Below are positions 18,834 through 27,467 of a stretch of DNA of 57,409 nt, in pieces. The stretch's first letter is position 1. Each line of letters starts with the position of its first letter. Below the pieces are notes generated by a model. It saw only the letters and a list, made by a program, of their open reading frames with translations, had not been told where the DNA came from and made no database searches. The stretch is taken from positions 1 to 57,409 of the forward strand of contig CAYZJH010000018.1 in NCBI GenBank assembly GCA_964478625.1, in the 5' to 3' direction. Source of the DNA: SKZT01 sp964478625. Lineage in GTDB: Bacteria > Desulfobacterota > Desulfobacteria > Desulfobacterales > SKZT01. The position numbers and the translations under genes are program-made.

Positions 18834-19556
18834 TTAAAAAATCAAATTAAGTACATGAATGCCGCCTGTCTCTTTTTCTATTAGCTGAAGTCGAAGCTGC
18901 CTTGCTGAACCGGCCTCTCCCGGGAAAAACAGAAAACCGCTAGCGATACTTTGGGGACTTATAGGAACATTCTGGAGAGACTTTTCGCGGAGATCATTGA
19001 TTATTTCTCTTCGCGCATCAGTATCATCATACCCTTTGGCGGAACCGATCGTCGCACCTGCAGCTGCACCGACAGCAGCACCTTTTCCAATGGCACTGCC
19101 AATATTATCACCACTGACAATACCTATTGCCGCTCCTATGATTCCTCCTGCCGTCGCTCCCCACAATCCATGAAAAGCACCCTCTTTAACCATGCTCTTG
19201 CTTTGGGAATATTTGGCAGCCCGTTCATAGGCGATTTGGCTGCTCAATATTGGCCAAAGGTTACCGTTCAGATCTTCAAGAAAGGTCTGTGATCCATTGA
19301 TTTCAAGGGAATAGATCCCCTGGTTATCAAAAATCACCTGGACCGGAAGCATACCAGCTCCGAGAATGTCAAAGCCGAAGGCCTCACGGGCTTCAGCCTT
19401 GTCGCTGAAAGCTTTTGCGGCAATCTGTGCATTCCCAACGACCGTAACATTATCATATGCCGAGGGCATCTTGAATGCCATCGGCTGTACTTTATAGGCG
19501 GTTGAGCACCCAATCAGCATCATACATACAAGTAAAATAAAACCGTTTCGTTTCAC
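18834..19556 (-). CDS. Glycine-zipper lipoprotein
   Basis: A 240-residue lipoprotein. A basic start, hydrophobic stretch and lipobox (LIGC, about residues 16-19) give a signal peptidase II site. A glycine-zipper region follows at about 135-170, with repeated GxxxG and AxxxG spacing, as in proteins that insert into or span membranes. A GTG start at 19556 has a strong AAGGAGG five bases upstream, better than any upstream ATG. There is no co-directional neighbour; it is transcribed alone. The function is unknown; a role in outer-membrane stability is a family-level inference. Confidence 0.75.
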   Translation of the reverse strand: MKRNGFILLVCMMLIGCSTAYKVQPMAFKMPSAYDNVTVVGNAQIAAKAFSDKAEAREAFGFDILGAGMLPVQVIFDNQGIYSLEINGSQTFLEDLNGNLWPILSSQIAYERAAKYSQSKSMVKEGAFHGLWGATAGGIIGAAIGIVSGDNIGSAIGKGAAVGAAAGATIGSAKGYDDTDARREIINDLREKSLQNVPISPQSIASGFLFFPGEAGSARQLRLQLIEKETGGIHVLNLIF

Positions 19557-19762
19557 CGGAACCTCCTTTTTTGAAATCATGAAAAAAATAACCTTAATAA
19601 TACAAAAAATAATACACAATCCGGATTTTGGCATAATTTTCAAAGATCCTCACCCGCATTTTGTTATCAAAAGCCCATTGATGTCCAGCGATGATATGAT
19701 TCTGTTGCATGAGGTTTGCTTTTCTGATAATTTTAAAAGTACTTAGATGAAAGGATTGCCCT

Positions 19763-20428
19763 ATGGAAACAACTGAAACAGGCGGAACATTATCTCAAAT
19801 TCCACGCATTGGTGATCAGGCACCCAATTTTGAAGCAGAAAGTACTTTCGGGACTCTTCAGCTTGAAGATTTTAAAGGAAGCTGGCTTGTTTTTTTCTCA
19901 CATCCGGCAGATTTCACACCGGTCTGTACCACAGAATTTATAGAGTTCTCAAAAAATTATGAAAGATTCAAAAAACTCAATTGTGAACTCCTGGGACTTA
20001 GCATCGACAGCATTTTCTCCCATATCAGCTGGGCAAGGAATATAGAGGAAAAATTCGGTATCCATATACCCTTTCCAATCGTTGTCGACCTTGATGCTTC
20101 TGTGGCCAAGCTTTACGGAATGATTATGCCCGGAGACAGCACTACGGAAACATCACGGTGTGTTTTTGTGATCGATCCAAATGGAAAAATTCGAGCCATG
20201 ATTTATTACCCTTTGACCACCGGACGTAATATCGATGAAATTATCCGGCTGGTTCAGGCACTTCAGACAACCGATAAATACTCTGTAGCGACTCCTGCCA
20301 ATTGGAAGCCGGGGGATAAAGTGATCGTTCCCCCGCCAAGATCCCAGGAAGCCGCCCAGGAACGGATGAACCAAGGATATGAGTGCGTGGAGTGGTACTT
20401 CTGCAAAAAGTCCATCGAGAATGATTAA
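19763..20428 (+). CDS. Peroxiredoxin, Prx6/archaeal type
   Basis: A 221-residue thiol peroxidase that reduces hydrogen peroxide and organic hydroperoxides in the cytoplasm. The peroxidatic site is PADFTPVCTTEF with Cys55; a C-terminal pair, Cys208 and Cys214, is spaced like the extra cysteines of archaeal thermophile enzymes of this group. Length and motifs are full. AGGA lies about eight bases before the ATG. It is followed by a small helix-turn-helix-like gene beginning 2 nt after its stop, so they are co-transcribed. A role in oxygen defence suits an anaerobe. Confidence 0.93.
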   Translation: METTETGGTLSQIPRIGDQAPNFEAESTFGTLQLEDFKGSWLVFFSHPADFTPVCTTEFIEFSKNYERFKKLNCELLGLSIDSIFSHISWARNIEEKFGIHIPFPIVVDLDASVAKLYGMIMPGDSTTETSRCVFVIDPNGKIRAMIYYPLTTGRNIDEIIRLVQALQTTDKYSVATPANWKPGDKVIVPPPRSQEAAQERMNQGYECVEWYFCKKSIEND

Positions 20429-20430
20429 CC

Positions 20431-20664
20431 GTGGCTTGTATCGATAAAGACGGAAACATTACCCGCAGCGCTGAACTCATGCTGCTTGCGGCAGTTGAAC
20501 CTAATGATGTGGATACCATTATCAAAGAATGCGGGCTTGCACCATTTAGGGTAAGAAGCGGACTCAGGGAGCTTGAAAAGATCGGTTTGATTCAATTGAA
20601 AGATAATTTGTATCACATCACACCTTTAGGGATTGAAAAACTGGAAGGAAAACAAAGTCATTAA
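20431..20664 (+). CDS. Small winged-helix-like protein
   Basis: A 77-residue protein starting with GTG, two bases after the peroxiredoxin stop, so translation is probably coupled. The sequence LRELEKIGLIQLKDNLYHITPLGIEKLE has the look of a winged-helix recognition helix plus wing, and the upstream half could form the helix-turn-helix. I do not recognise a named family. It may regulate the peroxiredoxin or sense redox state, though it has few cysteines (Cys3 and one near residue 36). Confidence 0.6.
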   Translation: MACIDKDGNITRSAELMLLAAVEPNDVDTIIKECGLAPFRVRSGLRELEKIGLIQLKDNLYHITPLGIEKLEGKQSH

Positions 20665-20697
20665 TCCGAAAGTTTTTTCTATTCATTGCTGCATCAT

Positions 20698-21168
20698 TTA
20701 TTTTTTTCCGGTTCCCCTGATTTCTGAGGCCGATATTGCCATTTGGGTAAAAGTCCCCTTTGCTACAAGTTTTTCAACGCCTTTATCACATGAGAATACT
20801 TCCGATTCGGCAACCTTGATTTTTTTTCCGTTGTGGATCACCTTTGCTTTGCACAACACAAGGTCGCCTGTGCAGGGTTTAAAATAATTCATTTTAAATT
20901 CAATGGTCAATATTCGATAGTTCTCTGAAACCGTGGAGAAAGAAGCATAGCCTGCCGTATGATCCGCAAGGGTTGCCAAGACCCCTGCGTGAACAAAACC
21001 GTCTTGTTGAAGATGTAAAGGGCGGATAGTGAATTGTGTGTCCATTAAACCAAATTGGAGTCGAACCACTTCAAAACCGCAATAGGATGGAAATCCCGTT
21101 AAAAAATCTTTCCTGAGAAATTCAAACCGTTCATCATTCATGGGGCTGCACTGATTTATTAAATCCAA
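20698..21168 (-). CDS. Hotdog-fold thioesterase, PaaI type
   Basis: A 156-residue hotdog-fold protein. The pattern with HAGVLATLADHTAGYASFSTV (about 83-103) matches the central helix of PaaI/YbgC-type acyl-CoA thioesterases, with the Asp in ADHTAG as catalytic candidate; a late EVFSCDKGVEKLVAKGTFTQM segment completes the sheet. It probably hydrolyses an acyl- or aryl-CoA in the cytoplasm. It follows leuD by 5 nt in the same direction, though no pathway link to leucine synthesis is evident. It converges with the gene at 20431-20664. Confidence 0.85.
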   Translation of the reverse strand: MDLINQCSPMNDERFEFLRKDFLTGFPSYCGFEVVRLQFGLMDTQFTIRPLHLQQDGFVHAGVLATLADHTAGYASFSTVSENYRILTIEFKMNYFKPCTGDLVLCKAKVIHNGKKIKVAESEVFSCDKGVEKLVAKGTFTQMAISASEIRGTGKK

Positions 21169-21173
21169 TCGAT

Positions 21174-21674
21174 TTATTTTGGGTTATTTTGAATCTTTTT
21201 TTGAATATATTTCATTAAACCCCCGCTTTGAACCAATTCCTGCATAAATGGCGGAATAGGACGGCTGTGATATGTTTTGCCGGTTTTCAAGTGAGTAATA
21301 ATCCCGGTATCAAAATCAACGGTCAGTGAATCACCGGTTTCAAAATGATCGGCATCTTCACATTCAAGGATAGGCAATCCCATATTAAAAGCATTTCTGT
21401 AAAAAATCCGGGCAAAACTTTTAGCAATGACACATGAAACGCCAGCAGCCTTGATAGCAATCGGAGCATGTTCCCGGGAGGATCCGCATCCAAAATTTTT
21501 ATCCGCCACAATGATATCCGATGGTGAAACCTTATTGGCAAATCCCGGGTCTGCATCTTCCATGCAGTGTTTTGCCAACTCAGAAGGCTCGCTGGTGTTT
21601 AAGTACCTAGCGGGAATAATCAGGTCGGTATCGATATCCTTTCCAAATTTCCACACTTTTCCGGTCACTTTCAT
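21174..21674 (-). CDS. leuD: 3-isopropylmalate dehydratase small subunit
   Basis: A 166-residue small subunit of the LeuCD-type (aconitase superfamily) hydro-lyase, which isomerises 2-isopropylmalate to 3-isopropylmalate in leucine synthesis. Diagnostic segments are DTDLIIPARYLNT near the start, the swivelling-domain motif GCGSSREHAPIA (about 61-72) and SFARIFYRNAFNMGLP. The short length is the bacterial and archaeal two-subunit form. It follows leuC by about 73 nt. Members of this subfamily can act on homologous substrates such as homoaconitate or citramalate, so the exact substrate is less sure than the reaction type. Confidence 0.9.
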   Translation of the reverse strand: MKVTGKVWKFGKDIDTDLIIPARYLNTSEPSELAKHCMEDADPGFANKVSPSDIIVADKNFGCGSSREHAPIAIKAAGVSCVIAKSFARIFYRNAFNMGLPILECEDADHFETGDSLTVDFDTGIITHLKTGKTYHSRPIPPFMQELVQSGGLMKYIQKKIQNNPK

Positions 21675-21747
21675 TATGTAAATTCCTTATTTAAAATGGT
21701 CAGGAAACTGTTTGTCCTTTTTATATTTATTTGACATACCTGTGTTA

Positions 21748-23007
21748 CTAAAGCTGATCCGGGCCTCCAATTTTTCCCAACACAGCGGAAGCTGCGGCTA
21801 CAGCCGGGCTTGCCAGGTAAACCTCACTTTCAGGATGCCCCATACGCCCCACAAAATTTCTATTCGTAGTGGCCACAGCGCGTTCACCCTTGGCAAGAAT
21901 TCCCATGTGTCCTCCCAGACAGGGTCCGCACGTTGGAGGGCTGATCACTGCCCCGGCATCCAAAAATATTTCGAAAAGCCCTTCATTCAAAGCTGTCCGG
22001 TATACATGCGGAGTCGCTGGAATAATGATTAATCGAATGCCCTCTGCAGTTTTATGGCCTTTAATCACTTTCGCAGCCGTTCGCATATCTTCGATTCTAC
22101 CGTTTGTGCAGGAACCGATAACGACCTGGTCGATAACCACCTCACCAACCTCACTGATACCTCTGACATTTTCCGGAAGGTGCGGGAAAGCCACTTGGGA
22201 CTCTATGGTTTCACAATCAAACTCAAACACCTTCACATATTCAGCATCAGGATCACTTTTATAAAAAACGTAGTTGCGAACGGCCCGATCTTTTACATAT
22301 GCTTCGGTCACGGCATCCGGTGTAAAAATGCCGTTTTTGGCTCCTGCTTCTATGGCCATGTTGGCCATAGTCAATCGGCCTGCCATCTCCATATTTTCAA
22401 TCGCCTCACCTGAAAATTCCATGGCTTGGTAAAGAGCTCCGTCCACACCAATTTTACCGATGGTGTAAAGAATCAGATCTTTTGCTTCCACCCATTCGGA
22501 CAATTTGCCGTTAAAGACGAACTTAATGCTTTCCGGCACTTTGAGCCATACTTCACCTGTAACCATAGCCGCAGCCAGATCCGTACTTCCCACACCTGTT
22601 GCAAATGCTCCAAGACCTCCATAGGTGCAAGTGTGACTGTCTGCCCCGATAACCAAATCTCCCGGAAGAACCAATCCTTTTTCCGGCAGGAGTGCGTGTT
22701 CCACCCCCATTTCTCCGGCATCGTAGAAATAGGTTAAATTATGCAGCCTTGCAAAATCCCTGAGAATTTTAGCCTGCATGGCCGACTTGATATCCTTGTT
22801 GGGTACGAAATGATCCGGAACAAGCACCACCCGGTCCTTATCAAATACGGTTTTCGCTCCGCTTTGATTAAACTGGTCGATGGCAATAGGAGCGGTGATA
22901 TCATTTCCAAGGGCAATATCGACGCGGGCATTGATCAGCTCACCCGGTTTAACATGGTCAACTCCGGCATGGGCTGCCAGAATTTTTTCCGTGAGGGTCA
23001 TCCCCAT
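21748..23007 (-). CDS. leuC: 3-isopropylmalate dehydratase large subunit
   Basis: The large, iron-sulfur subunit of the LeuCD isomerase. The 4Fe-4S ligands are visible in VIGSCTNGRIEDMR and in PPTCGPCLGGHMG, with the ADSHTCTYGGLGAFATGVGSTD segment earlier. I chose the ATG at 23007, eight bases after an AAAGGAG ribosome site, giving 419 residues, the length of the short LeuC/homoaconitase-type family; a start nine codons earlier lacks such a site. It lies 55 nt from lepA upstream and is probably in one operon with leuD and the thioesterase. Confidence 0.93.
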   Translation of the reverse strand: MGMTLTEKILAAHAGVDHVKPGELINARVDIALGNDITAPIAIDQFNQSGAKTVFDKDRVVLVPDHFVPNKDIKSAMQAKILRDFARLHNLTYFYDAGEMGVEHALLPEKGLVLPGDLVIGADSHTCTYGGLGAFATGVGSTDLAAAMVTGEVWLKVPESIKFVFNGKLSEWVEAKDLILYTIGKIGVDGALYQAMEFSGEAIENMEMAGRLTMANMAIEAGAKNGIFTPDAVTEAYVKDRAVRNYVFYKSDPDAEYVKVFEFDCETIESQVAFPHLPENVRGISEVGEVVIDQVVIGSCTNGRIEDMRTAAKVIKGHKTAEGIRLIIIPATPHVYRTALNEGLFEIFLDAGAVISPPTCGPCLGGHMGILAKGERAVATTNRNFVGRMGHPESEVYLASPAVAAASAVLGKIGGPDQL

Positions 23008-23062
23008 TTTCAAATCTCCTTTGTAGGTTTTCAATAATATTTTGATCCATTTGGATTATATT

Positions 23063-24859
23063 TTAATCCTTATCTGTTTTCAGTACAGATAAAAAAGCAG
23101 ATTGAGGTATCATGACATTGCCGACCATTTTCATCCGTTTCTTTCCTTTTTTCTGCTTTTCAAGAAGTTTTCGCTTTCTCGTGATGTCGCCTCCATAGCA
23201 TTTGGCGGTAACATCTTTTCGGAAAGCGCTAACCGTGGAACGGGCAATAATCTTAGCACCAATTGCTCCCTGGATGGCAATTTTAAACATTTGTCTCGGA
23301 ATTTCTTCTTTGAGTCTGTCACAGGCATTTCTCGCACGTTCCACCGACCGCTCCTGATGAACCAGTTGACTCAACGCATCAACCCGCTCTCCGTTCACAA
23401 GAATATCGATTTTCACCAGTTTTGTGGGCCTGTAATCAATGATTTCATAATCAAAAGAACCATAGCCCTGGGTGACGGATTTCAATTTATCATAAAAATC
23501 GTAAACGACTTCGGCAAGCGGCATTTCAAAAATCATCTCCAGCCGGCTGCTGGTCAGATACTGATAGTTTTTATTGATCCCCCTGCGGTCCAGACAAAGT
23601 TTCATCACTGCTCCCATATATTTGTCAGGAACAATAATAGATGCCTTGATAAATGGTTCACGAGCTTCCTTTATGTTTGTAGGATCAGGATAAAGGGAAG
23701 GATTATCTATGGTTACGACGGAGTCATCATTTAAAACCAGCTCATACTTTACCGATGGGGCCGTCAGGATGAGTGACAAATCATATTCCCGCTCCAGACG
23801 TTCCTGAACCACCTCCAGATGCAGAAGTCCTAAAAAACCGCACCTGAATCCAAAACCCAAAGCAGCGGAGGAATCCTTTTCATAAATTAAGGATGCATCA
23901 TTCAGTTTCAATTTCTCCAATGCAATGGCCAGATCCTCATAACCATCAGAGGCAACCGGATAAATGGATGAGAAAACTACAGGCTTTGCTTCTTTAAATC
24001 CTGATTTTGGGCTTTCGCAAGGCCTGTCTTTATGAGTGATCGTATCTCCGCACCTGGTGTCGCTGACGGTTTTAATTCCCGCAATCATGTACCCGACTTC
24101 CCCGGCCGACAACGACTTTTGAGGAATCCTTCGAATTTGAAAAATGCCCACCTCTTCGACTCGGTATTCGGCATTATTAGACATAAACCGGATAGTATCT
24201 CCCGCCTTGATGGTTCCATCGAAGACTCGAAAGTGAACTATTGTGCCTCGAAACGAATCATAGTGTGAATCAAAAATCAAGGCTCTCAGGGGTGCATTGG
24301 AATCCCCCTTGGGAGGAGGAAGTTTATTAACAATGGTCTCTAATAATTCATCTATGCCAATACCCTCTTTTGCAGAGGTCAGAATTGCCGTTTCCGGATC
24401 AAGACCCAAATCTTCACCGATTTGCTGCTTGACTCTATCAATATCTGCTGAGGGCAAATCGATTTTGTTGATCACCGGGATGATCTCCAAATCATGTTCC
24501 ATGGCCAGAAACAAATTGGCCAATGTTTGAGCCTCAACTCCCTGGCTGGCGTCAATGAGCAAAAGCGCTCCCTCGCACGAGGCCAAAGCTCTTGAGACTT
24601 CATAAGTAAAATCAACATGACCGGGTGTATCAATAAGATTCAAATCATATACCTTACTGTCTTTTGCCTTATAAGGAAGACAAACGGTCTGGCTTTTAAT
24701 GGTTATGCCGCGCTCTCTTTCAATATCCATGCTATCTAAAATCTGATCCTTAAACTCTCGCTCGGTAACTATTTCTGTTGCCTGAATCAGCCGATCCGAA
24801 AGTGTAGATTTACCATGGTCAATATGAGCAATAATGCTGAAATTTCTAATATTTTTCAT
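23063..24859 (-). CDS. lepA: Elongation factor 4
   Basis: A full-length (598-residue) translational GTPase that back-translocates or remodels stalled ribosomes. Motifs are AHIDHGKST (11-19), the switch region with RERGITIKS, DTPGHVDF (77-84) and NKIDLPSAD, followed by domains II-V and the LepA-specific C-terminal KCYGGDITRKRKLLEKQKKGKKRMK. It is divergent from the response regulator at 25213. A 350-nt leader lies upstream with a possible promoter and an intervening hairpin. Confidence 0.97.
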   Translation of the reverse strand: MKNIRNFSIIAHIDHGKSTLSDRLIQATEIVTEREFKDQILDSMDIERERGITIKSQTVCLPYKAKDSKVYDLNLIDTPGHVDFTYEVSRALASCEGALLLIDASQGVEAQTLANLFLAMEHDLEIIPVINKIDLPSADIDRVKQQIGEDLGLDPETAILTSAKEGIGIDELLETIVNKLPPPKGDSNAPLRALIFDSHYDSFRGTIVHFRVFDGTIKAGDTIRFMSNNAEYRVEEVGIFQIRRIPQKSLSAGEVGYMIAGIKTVSDTRCGDTITHKDRPCESPKSGFKEAKPVVFSSIYPVASDGYEDLAIALEKLKLNDASLIYEKDSSAALGFGFRCGFLGLLHLEVVQERLEREYDLSLILTAPSVKYELVLNDDSVVTIDNPSLYPDPTNIKEAREPFIKASIIVPDKYMGAVMKLCLDRRGINKNYQYLTSSRLEMIFEMPLAEVVYDFYDKLKSVTQGYGSFDYEIIDYRPTKLVKIDILVNGERVDALSQLVHQERSVERARNACDRLKEEIPRQMFKIAIQGAIGAKIIARSTVSAFRKDVTAKCYGGDITRKRKLLEKQKKGKKRMKMVGNVMIPQSAFLSVLKTDKD

Positions 24860-24956
24860 TTCTAATTTCTAACGGTCTAAAGGAGTAAAACACCCTGGCC
24901 TAAAATGGGTAAGGTTATACAAGTCATTGTCTTAAACTCATTTCCGGATAAAACAG

Positions 24957-24996
24957 AAAAATCCCCAGGTTATGTTTCAAGGCTCATGGGGATTTT
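24957..24996 (-). terminator. Hairpin with T-tract upstream of lepA
   Basis: A ten-base-pair inverted repeat (AAAATCCCCA paired with TGGGGATTTT) encloses about 19 loop bases. On the minus strand it is followed by TTTTTCTGTTTT, which is terminator-like. It lies about 100 nt before the lepA start and downstream of a TTGACA promoter candidate, so it would either attenuate lepA transcription or end a small RNA of about 150 nt. In the plus direction the T-tract is poor. Confidence 0.55.
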
Positions 24997-25109
24997 CTCA
25001 AATAGTTACCCTGTGCAGAATTACACCTTGAAAGGAAAAGCCGGTTGACACCATGTTTCTTTCCGGTTAAGATTGCAGCTAATCCCTTAGGGTTATTATC
25101 AATCGTTTA

Positions 25110-25137
25110 GTTATCAAAAATCAACAATTACTGTCAA
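25110..25137 (-). promoter_or_regulatory. Candidate sigma-70 promoter for lepA leader
   Basis: On the minus strand a perfect TTGACA (25137-25132) is followed after 16-17 bases by GATAAC/ATAACT (25115-25109). The -35 is ideal, the -10 is weak. Initiation would give a leader of roughly 240 nt before the lepA ATG, crossing the hairpin at 24957-24996. The region between 24860 and 25212 has no other coding signal. Confidence 0.4.
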
Positions 25138-25212
25138 GCCTGAGACCATTTAAGATAAAAGTTTAATATATTACAGTATTAAAATATAAAAGAACAGGAA
25201 AAAATCAAAAAT

Positions 25213-26127
25213 ATGGACACCCGTATTTTAATTGTGGATGATGACACCGATATCCGGGAACTCATGTGCAAGTATCTAGAAATGATGGGTTACAAAACCT
25301 TTGGCGCCGCAAGTGCCGAAGATTCTTTGGAATTTCTCAAAGAAAAAAAGATTCATGTGGTCATTACCGACATCCTGATGTCAGGAATGAACGGCCTGGA
25401 ATTGACTGATTCTATCAAAAAAGATTATGATATCGATGTTATCGTCATGACGGGATATAGTGGGGATTTTTCCTATGAAGAAGCTATCAGTAAAGGAGCC
25501 AGCGATTTTGTTTTTAAACCGATCCGGTTTGAAGAGCTGCATCTTAGGTTAAAACGAGTCCTGCGGGAACGTCAGTTGAAAAAAGAACGGGATCAAATGC
25601 TTGATAGGCTTCAAAAACTTGCAATTACCGATGGCTTGACTCAGCTTTATAATTCTAGACATTTTTATAATCGTCTCGAAATGGAAATTTCCCGAAGTAT
25701 TCGGTATGGAAACGATTTGTCCCTTCTGCTTATGGATATCGATTTATTTAAAAAATACAATGATCAGTACGGGCATCTTGAAGGGGATAAGGTACTGGTG
25801 AAAATCGGAAAAATTATCCAATCATGCCTTCGTCAAATGGATTCGGCCTATCGCTATGGCGGAGAGGAATTTACCATCATCTTGCCTGAAACAAAAGCCG
25901 AGGATGCCTATACGGTTGCCCATCGTATCCGCAAGGCCGTCGAAAACCACAAATTCATTCCTGAAGGCAGAGATCCGGTGACCATCACGATCAGCATAGG
26001 CATTACAGAATACTGCCCAAAAGAAGATGCAGCCACACTTATCCAAAGGTCGGACAAAGCCATGTATATATCCAAACAGAAAGGACGAAACAGCATTTCC
26101 TTCCTATTGCCACAAGATCAAAAATGA
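25213..26127 (+). CDS. Response regulator with diguanylate cyclase domain
   Basis: A 304-residue two-domain protein. A receiver domain (1-120) has the acidic pair D10/D11, phosphoacceptor D53 and conserved K102. A GGDEF domain (about 130-300) follows with active-site GGEEF at 215-219 and a product-inhibition I-site RQMD at 206-209, five residues before it. The enzyme therefore looks active and feedback-controlled, making cyclic di-GMP when phosphorylated. This resembles PleD/WspR-type regulators. An AGGAAAA stretch precedes the ATG. No cognate kinase is adjacent; the next two genes (GNAT, DUF2156) follow closely. Confidence 0.93.
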   Translation: MDTRILIVDDDTDIRELMCKYLEMMGYKTFGAASAEDSLEFLKEKKIHVVITDILMSGMNGLELTDSIKKDYDIDVIVMTGYSGDFSYEEAISKGASDFVFKPIRFEELHLRLKRVLRERQLKKERDQMLDRLQKLAITDGLTQLYNSRHFYNRLEMEISRSIRYGNDLSLLLMDIDLFKKYNDQYGHLEGDKVLVKIGKIIQSCLRQMDSAYRYGGEEFTIILPETKAEDAYTVAHRIRKAVENHKFIPEGRDPVTITISIGITEYCPKEDAATLIQRSDKAMYISKQKGRNSISFLLPQDQK

Positions 26128-26133
26128 ACCTCC

Positions 26134-26559
26134 ATGTTGCATTATAATTTTTTTGACAACCCTGAATTCACTCCTCCTGACCTGTTTATTGAACAAATCA
26201 TAACCCTATACCGAAACCAGGGATGGTGGAATGGGCCAGACAATCCTGAACTTGTGCTGCGCATTATTCACGGAAGCCATTGCTTCATGGTTGCTCAGGA
26301 CGGCCAGGAAATCGTTGGTATGGGACGTGCTATCAGTGATCGAGCCAGCGATGCCTATATCCAGGATGTTACCGTTAGAAAAAAATTTAGGAGCCAGGGT
26401 GTCGGAACGAACATGATTCGCTTGATCATAAACAGACTCCAATCGGATGGAATTTTCTGGATTGGGCTTATTGCGGAAAAGGGCTCCCATGGATTTTATG
26501 AACCCATCGGATTCAAGCCGATGATCAACTCCACCCCCATGATTTTAACGCAACCATGA
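26134..26559 (+). CDS. GNAT-family N-acetyltransferase
   Basis: A 141-residue single-domain GNAT protein. The acetyl-CoA binding loop is RKKFRSQGVGTNMI (about 88-101), the beta-4 strand precedes it (AYIQDVTV) and the C-terminal GFYEPIGFKPM is typical. It begins 6 nt after the GGDEF gene and overlaps the next gene by four bases (ATGA), so the three are likely one operon. The acceptor substrate is unknown. Confidence 0.85.
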   Translation: MLHYNFFDNPEFTPPDLFIEQIITLYRNQGWWNGPDNPELVLRIIHGSHCFMVAQDGQEIVGMGRAISDRASDAYIQDVTVRKKFRSQGVGTNMIRLIINRLQSDGIFWIGLIAEKGSHGFYEPIGFKPMINSTPMILTQP

Positions 26560-27467
26560 ATTTTAAAAAGCTTTCTCCACAGGATTATACAAAATTTAAA
26601 CATTTTTTTGTAAACCAACCCTATAAGCATTCTGCCTATTCCCTTTCCTCAATCATTGTCTGGAGCACGAAATTTTTCCAGCCTTATGGTGCCGTGAAAG
26701 ACGATACTTTTATTGTTGCTGCCGAATTTACACAGCATAAAGAAAGACGGCACCTGATTTTGCCGGTATCTCTTAATGGAGAATACAACCCGGAAAAACT
26801 TTTCCAGTTGGCAAAAGATACCGGTCATGACCAATATTTTTTTGTGACCGAAGAATATATCAATACCTATGGCAAAGATCACCTGTCTGCTTTTTTTGAA
26901 ATTAGCGAACAGACGGCATTCAAAGATTATGTTTATCGGACAAGGGACTTGGCCGAATTGGAAGGAAACAAATATTCCAAAAAGCGAAACCTTATTAATC
27001 AGTTCAAACGGGAATTCGTAGCCCGTAAACGCGTAAAAGCAGAGCCCATTACAAAATCCGTATCCAGAGAATGTATCGAATTTCTGGAAAAATGGTGCGA
27101 AGAAAGAGATTGCGATCAGGAAACCCATGAAGAATTATTTTGTGAAAAACAAGCTGCCAAGAATACCCTGGAAAATATTGACTTATTAGGTATCAACGGT
27201 CTTTTGCTTCGCATCGACGGAACAGTAAGCGCTTTTGGAATGGCCTCCCGTCTTACTTCCGATATGGGAGTATTTCATTTTGAAAAGGCTTTTTCCAGCA
27301 TCAAGGGACTCTATCAATATTTCGACAATCTATGTGCCAAAAAACTATTCAAAGGATATACCTATATAAATAAAGAAAGCGACATGGATCTTCCCAACCT
27401 GGCAAAAGCAAAAAAATCATATTACCCGTCCATGATGGTCAAATCATTTCGGTTGGTTCTTCGGTGA
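26556..27467 (+). CDS. DUF2156-family protein
   Basis: A 303-residue protein resembling the DUF2156 family, which shares the tandem GNAT-like fold of the C-terminal domain of lysyl-phosphatidylglycerol synthases (MprF). Recognisable parts are the YKHSAYSLSSIIVW segment (about 23-36), KRNLINQFKREF (about 143-154) and the late FEKAFSSIKGLYQYFDN and YINKESDMDLPNL segments. There are no membrane helices, unlike MprF. It might transfer an aminoacyl or acyl group, an inference only. Its 3' end overlaps the convergent rlmN by 46 nt. Confidence 0.78.
   Translation: MNFKKLSPQDYTKFKHFFVNQPYKHSAYSLSSIIVWSTKFFQPYGAVKDDTFIVAAEFTQHKERRHLILPVSLNGEYNPEKLFQLAKDTGHDQYFFVTEEYINTYGKDHLSAFFEISEQTAFKDYVYRTRDLAELEGNKYSKKRNLINQFKREFVARKRVKAEPITKSVSRECIEFLEKWCEERDCDQETHEELFCEKQAAKNTLENIDLLGINGLLLRIDGTVSAFGMASRLTSDMGVFHFEKAFSSIKGLYQYFDNLCAKKLFKGYTYINKESDMDLPNLAKAKKSYYPSMMVKSFRLVLR

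Noticed and set aside
24970..25030. GCACAGGGTAAC on the minus strand resembles the core of a cyclic di-GMP (GEMM) riboswitch
   Set aside because: The second conserved part (GGGACGCAAAGC-like) is missing after it; only about eight bases match, so chance is likely.
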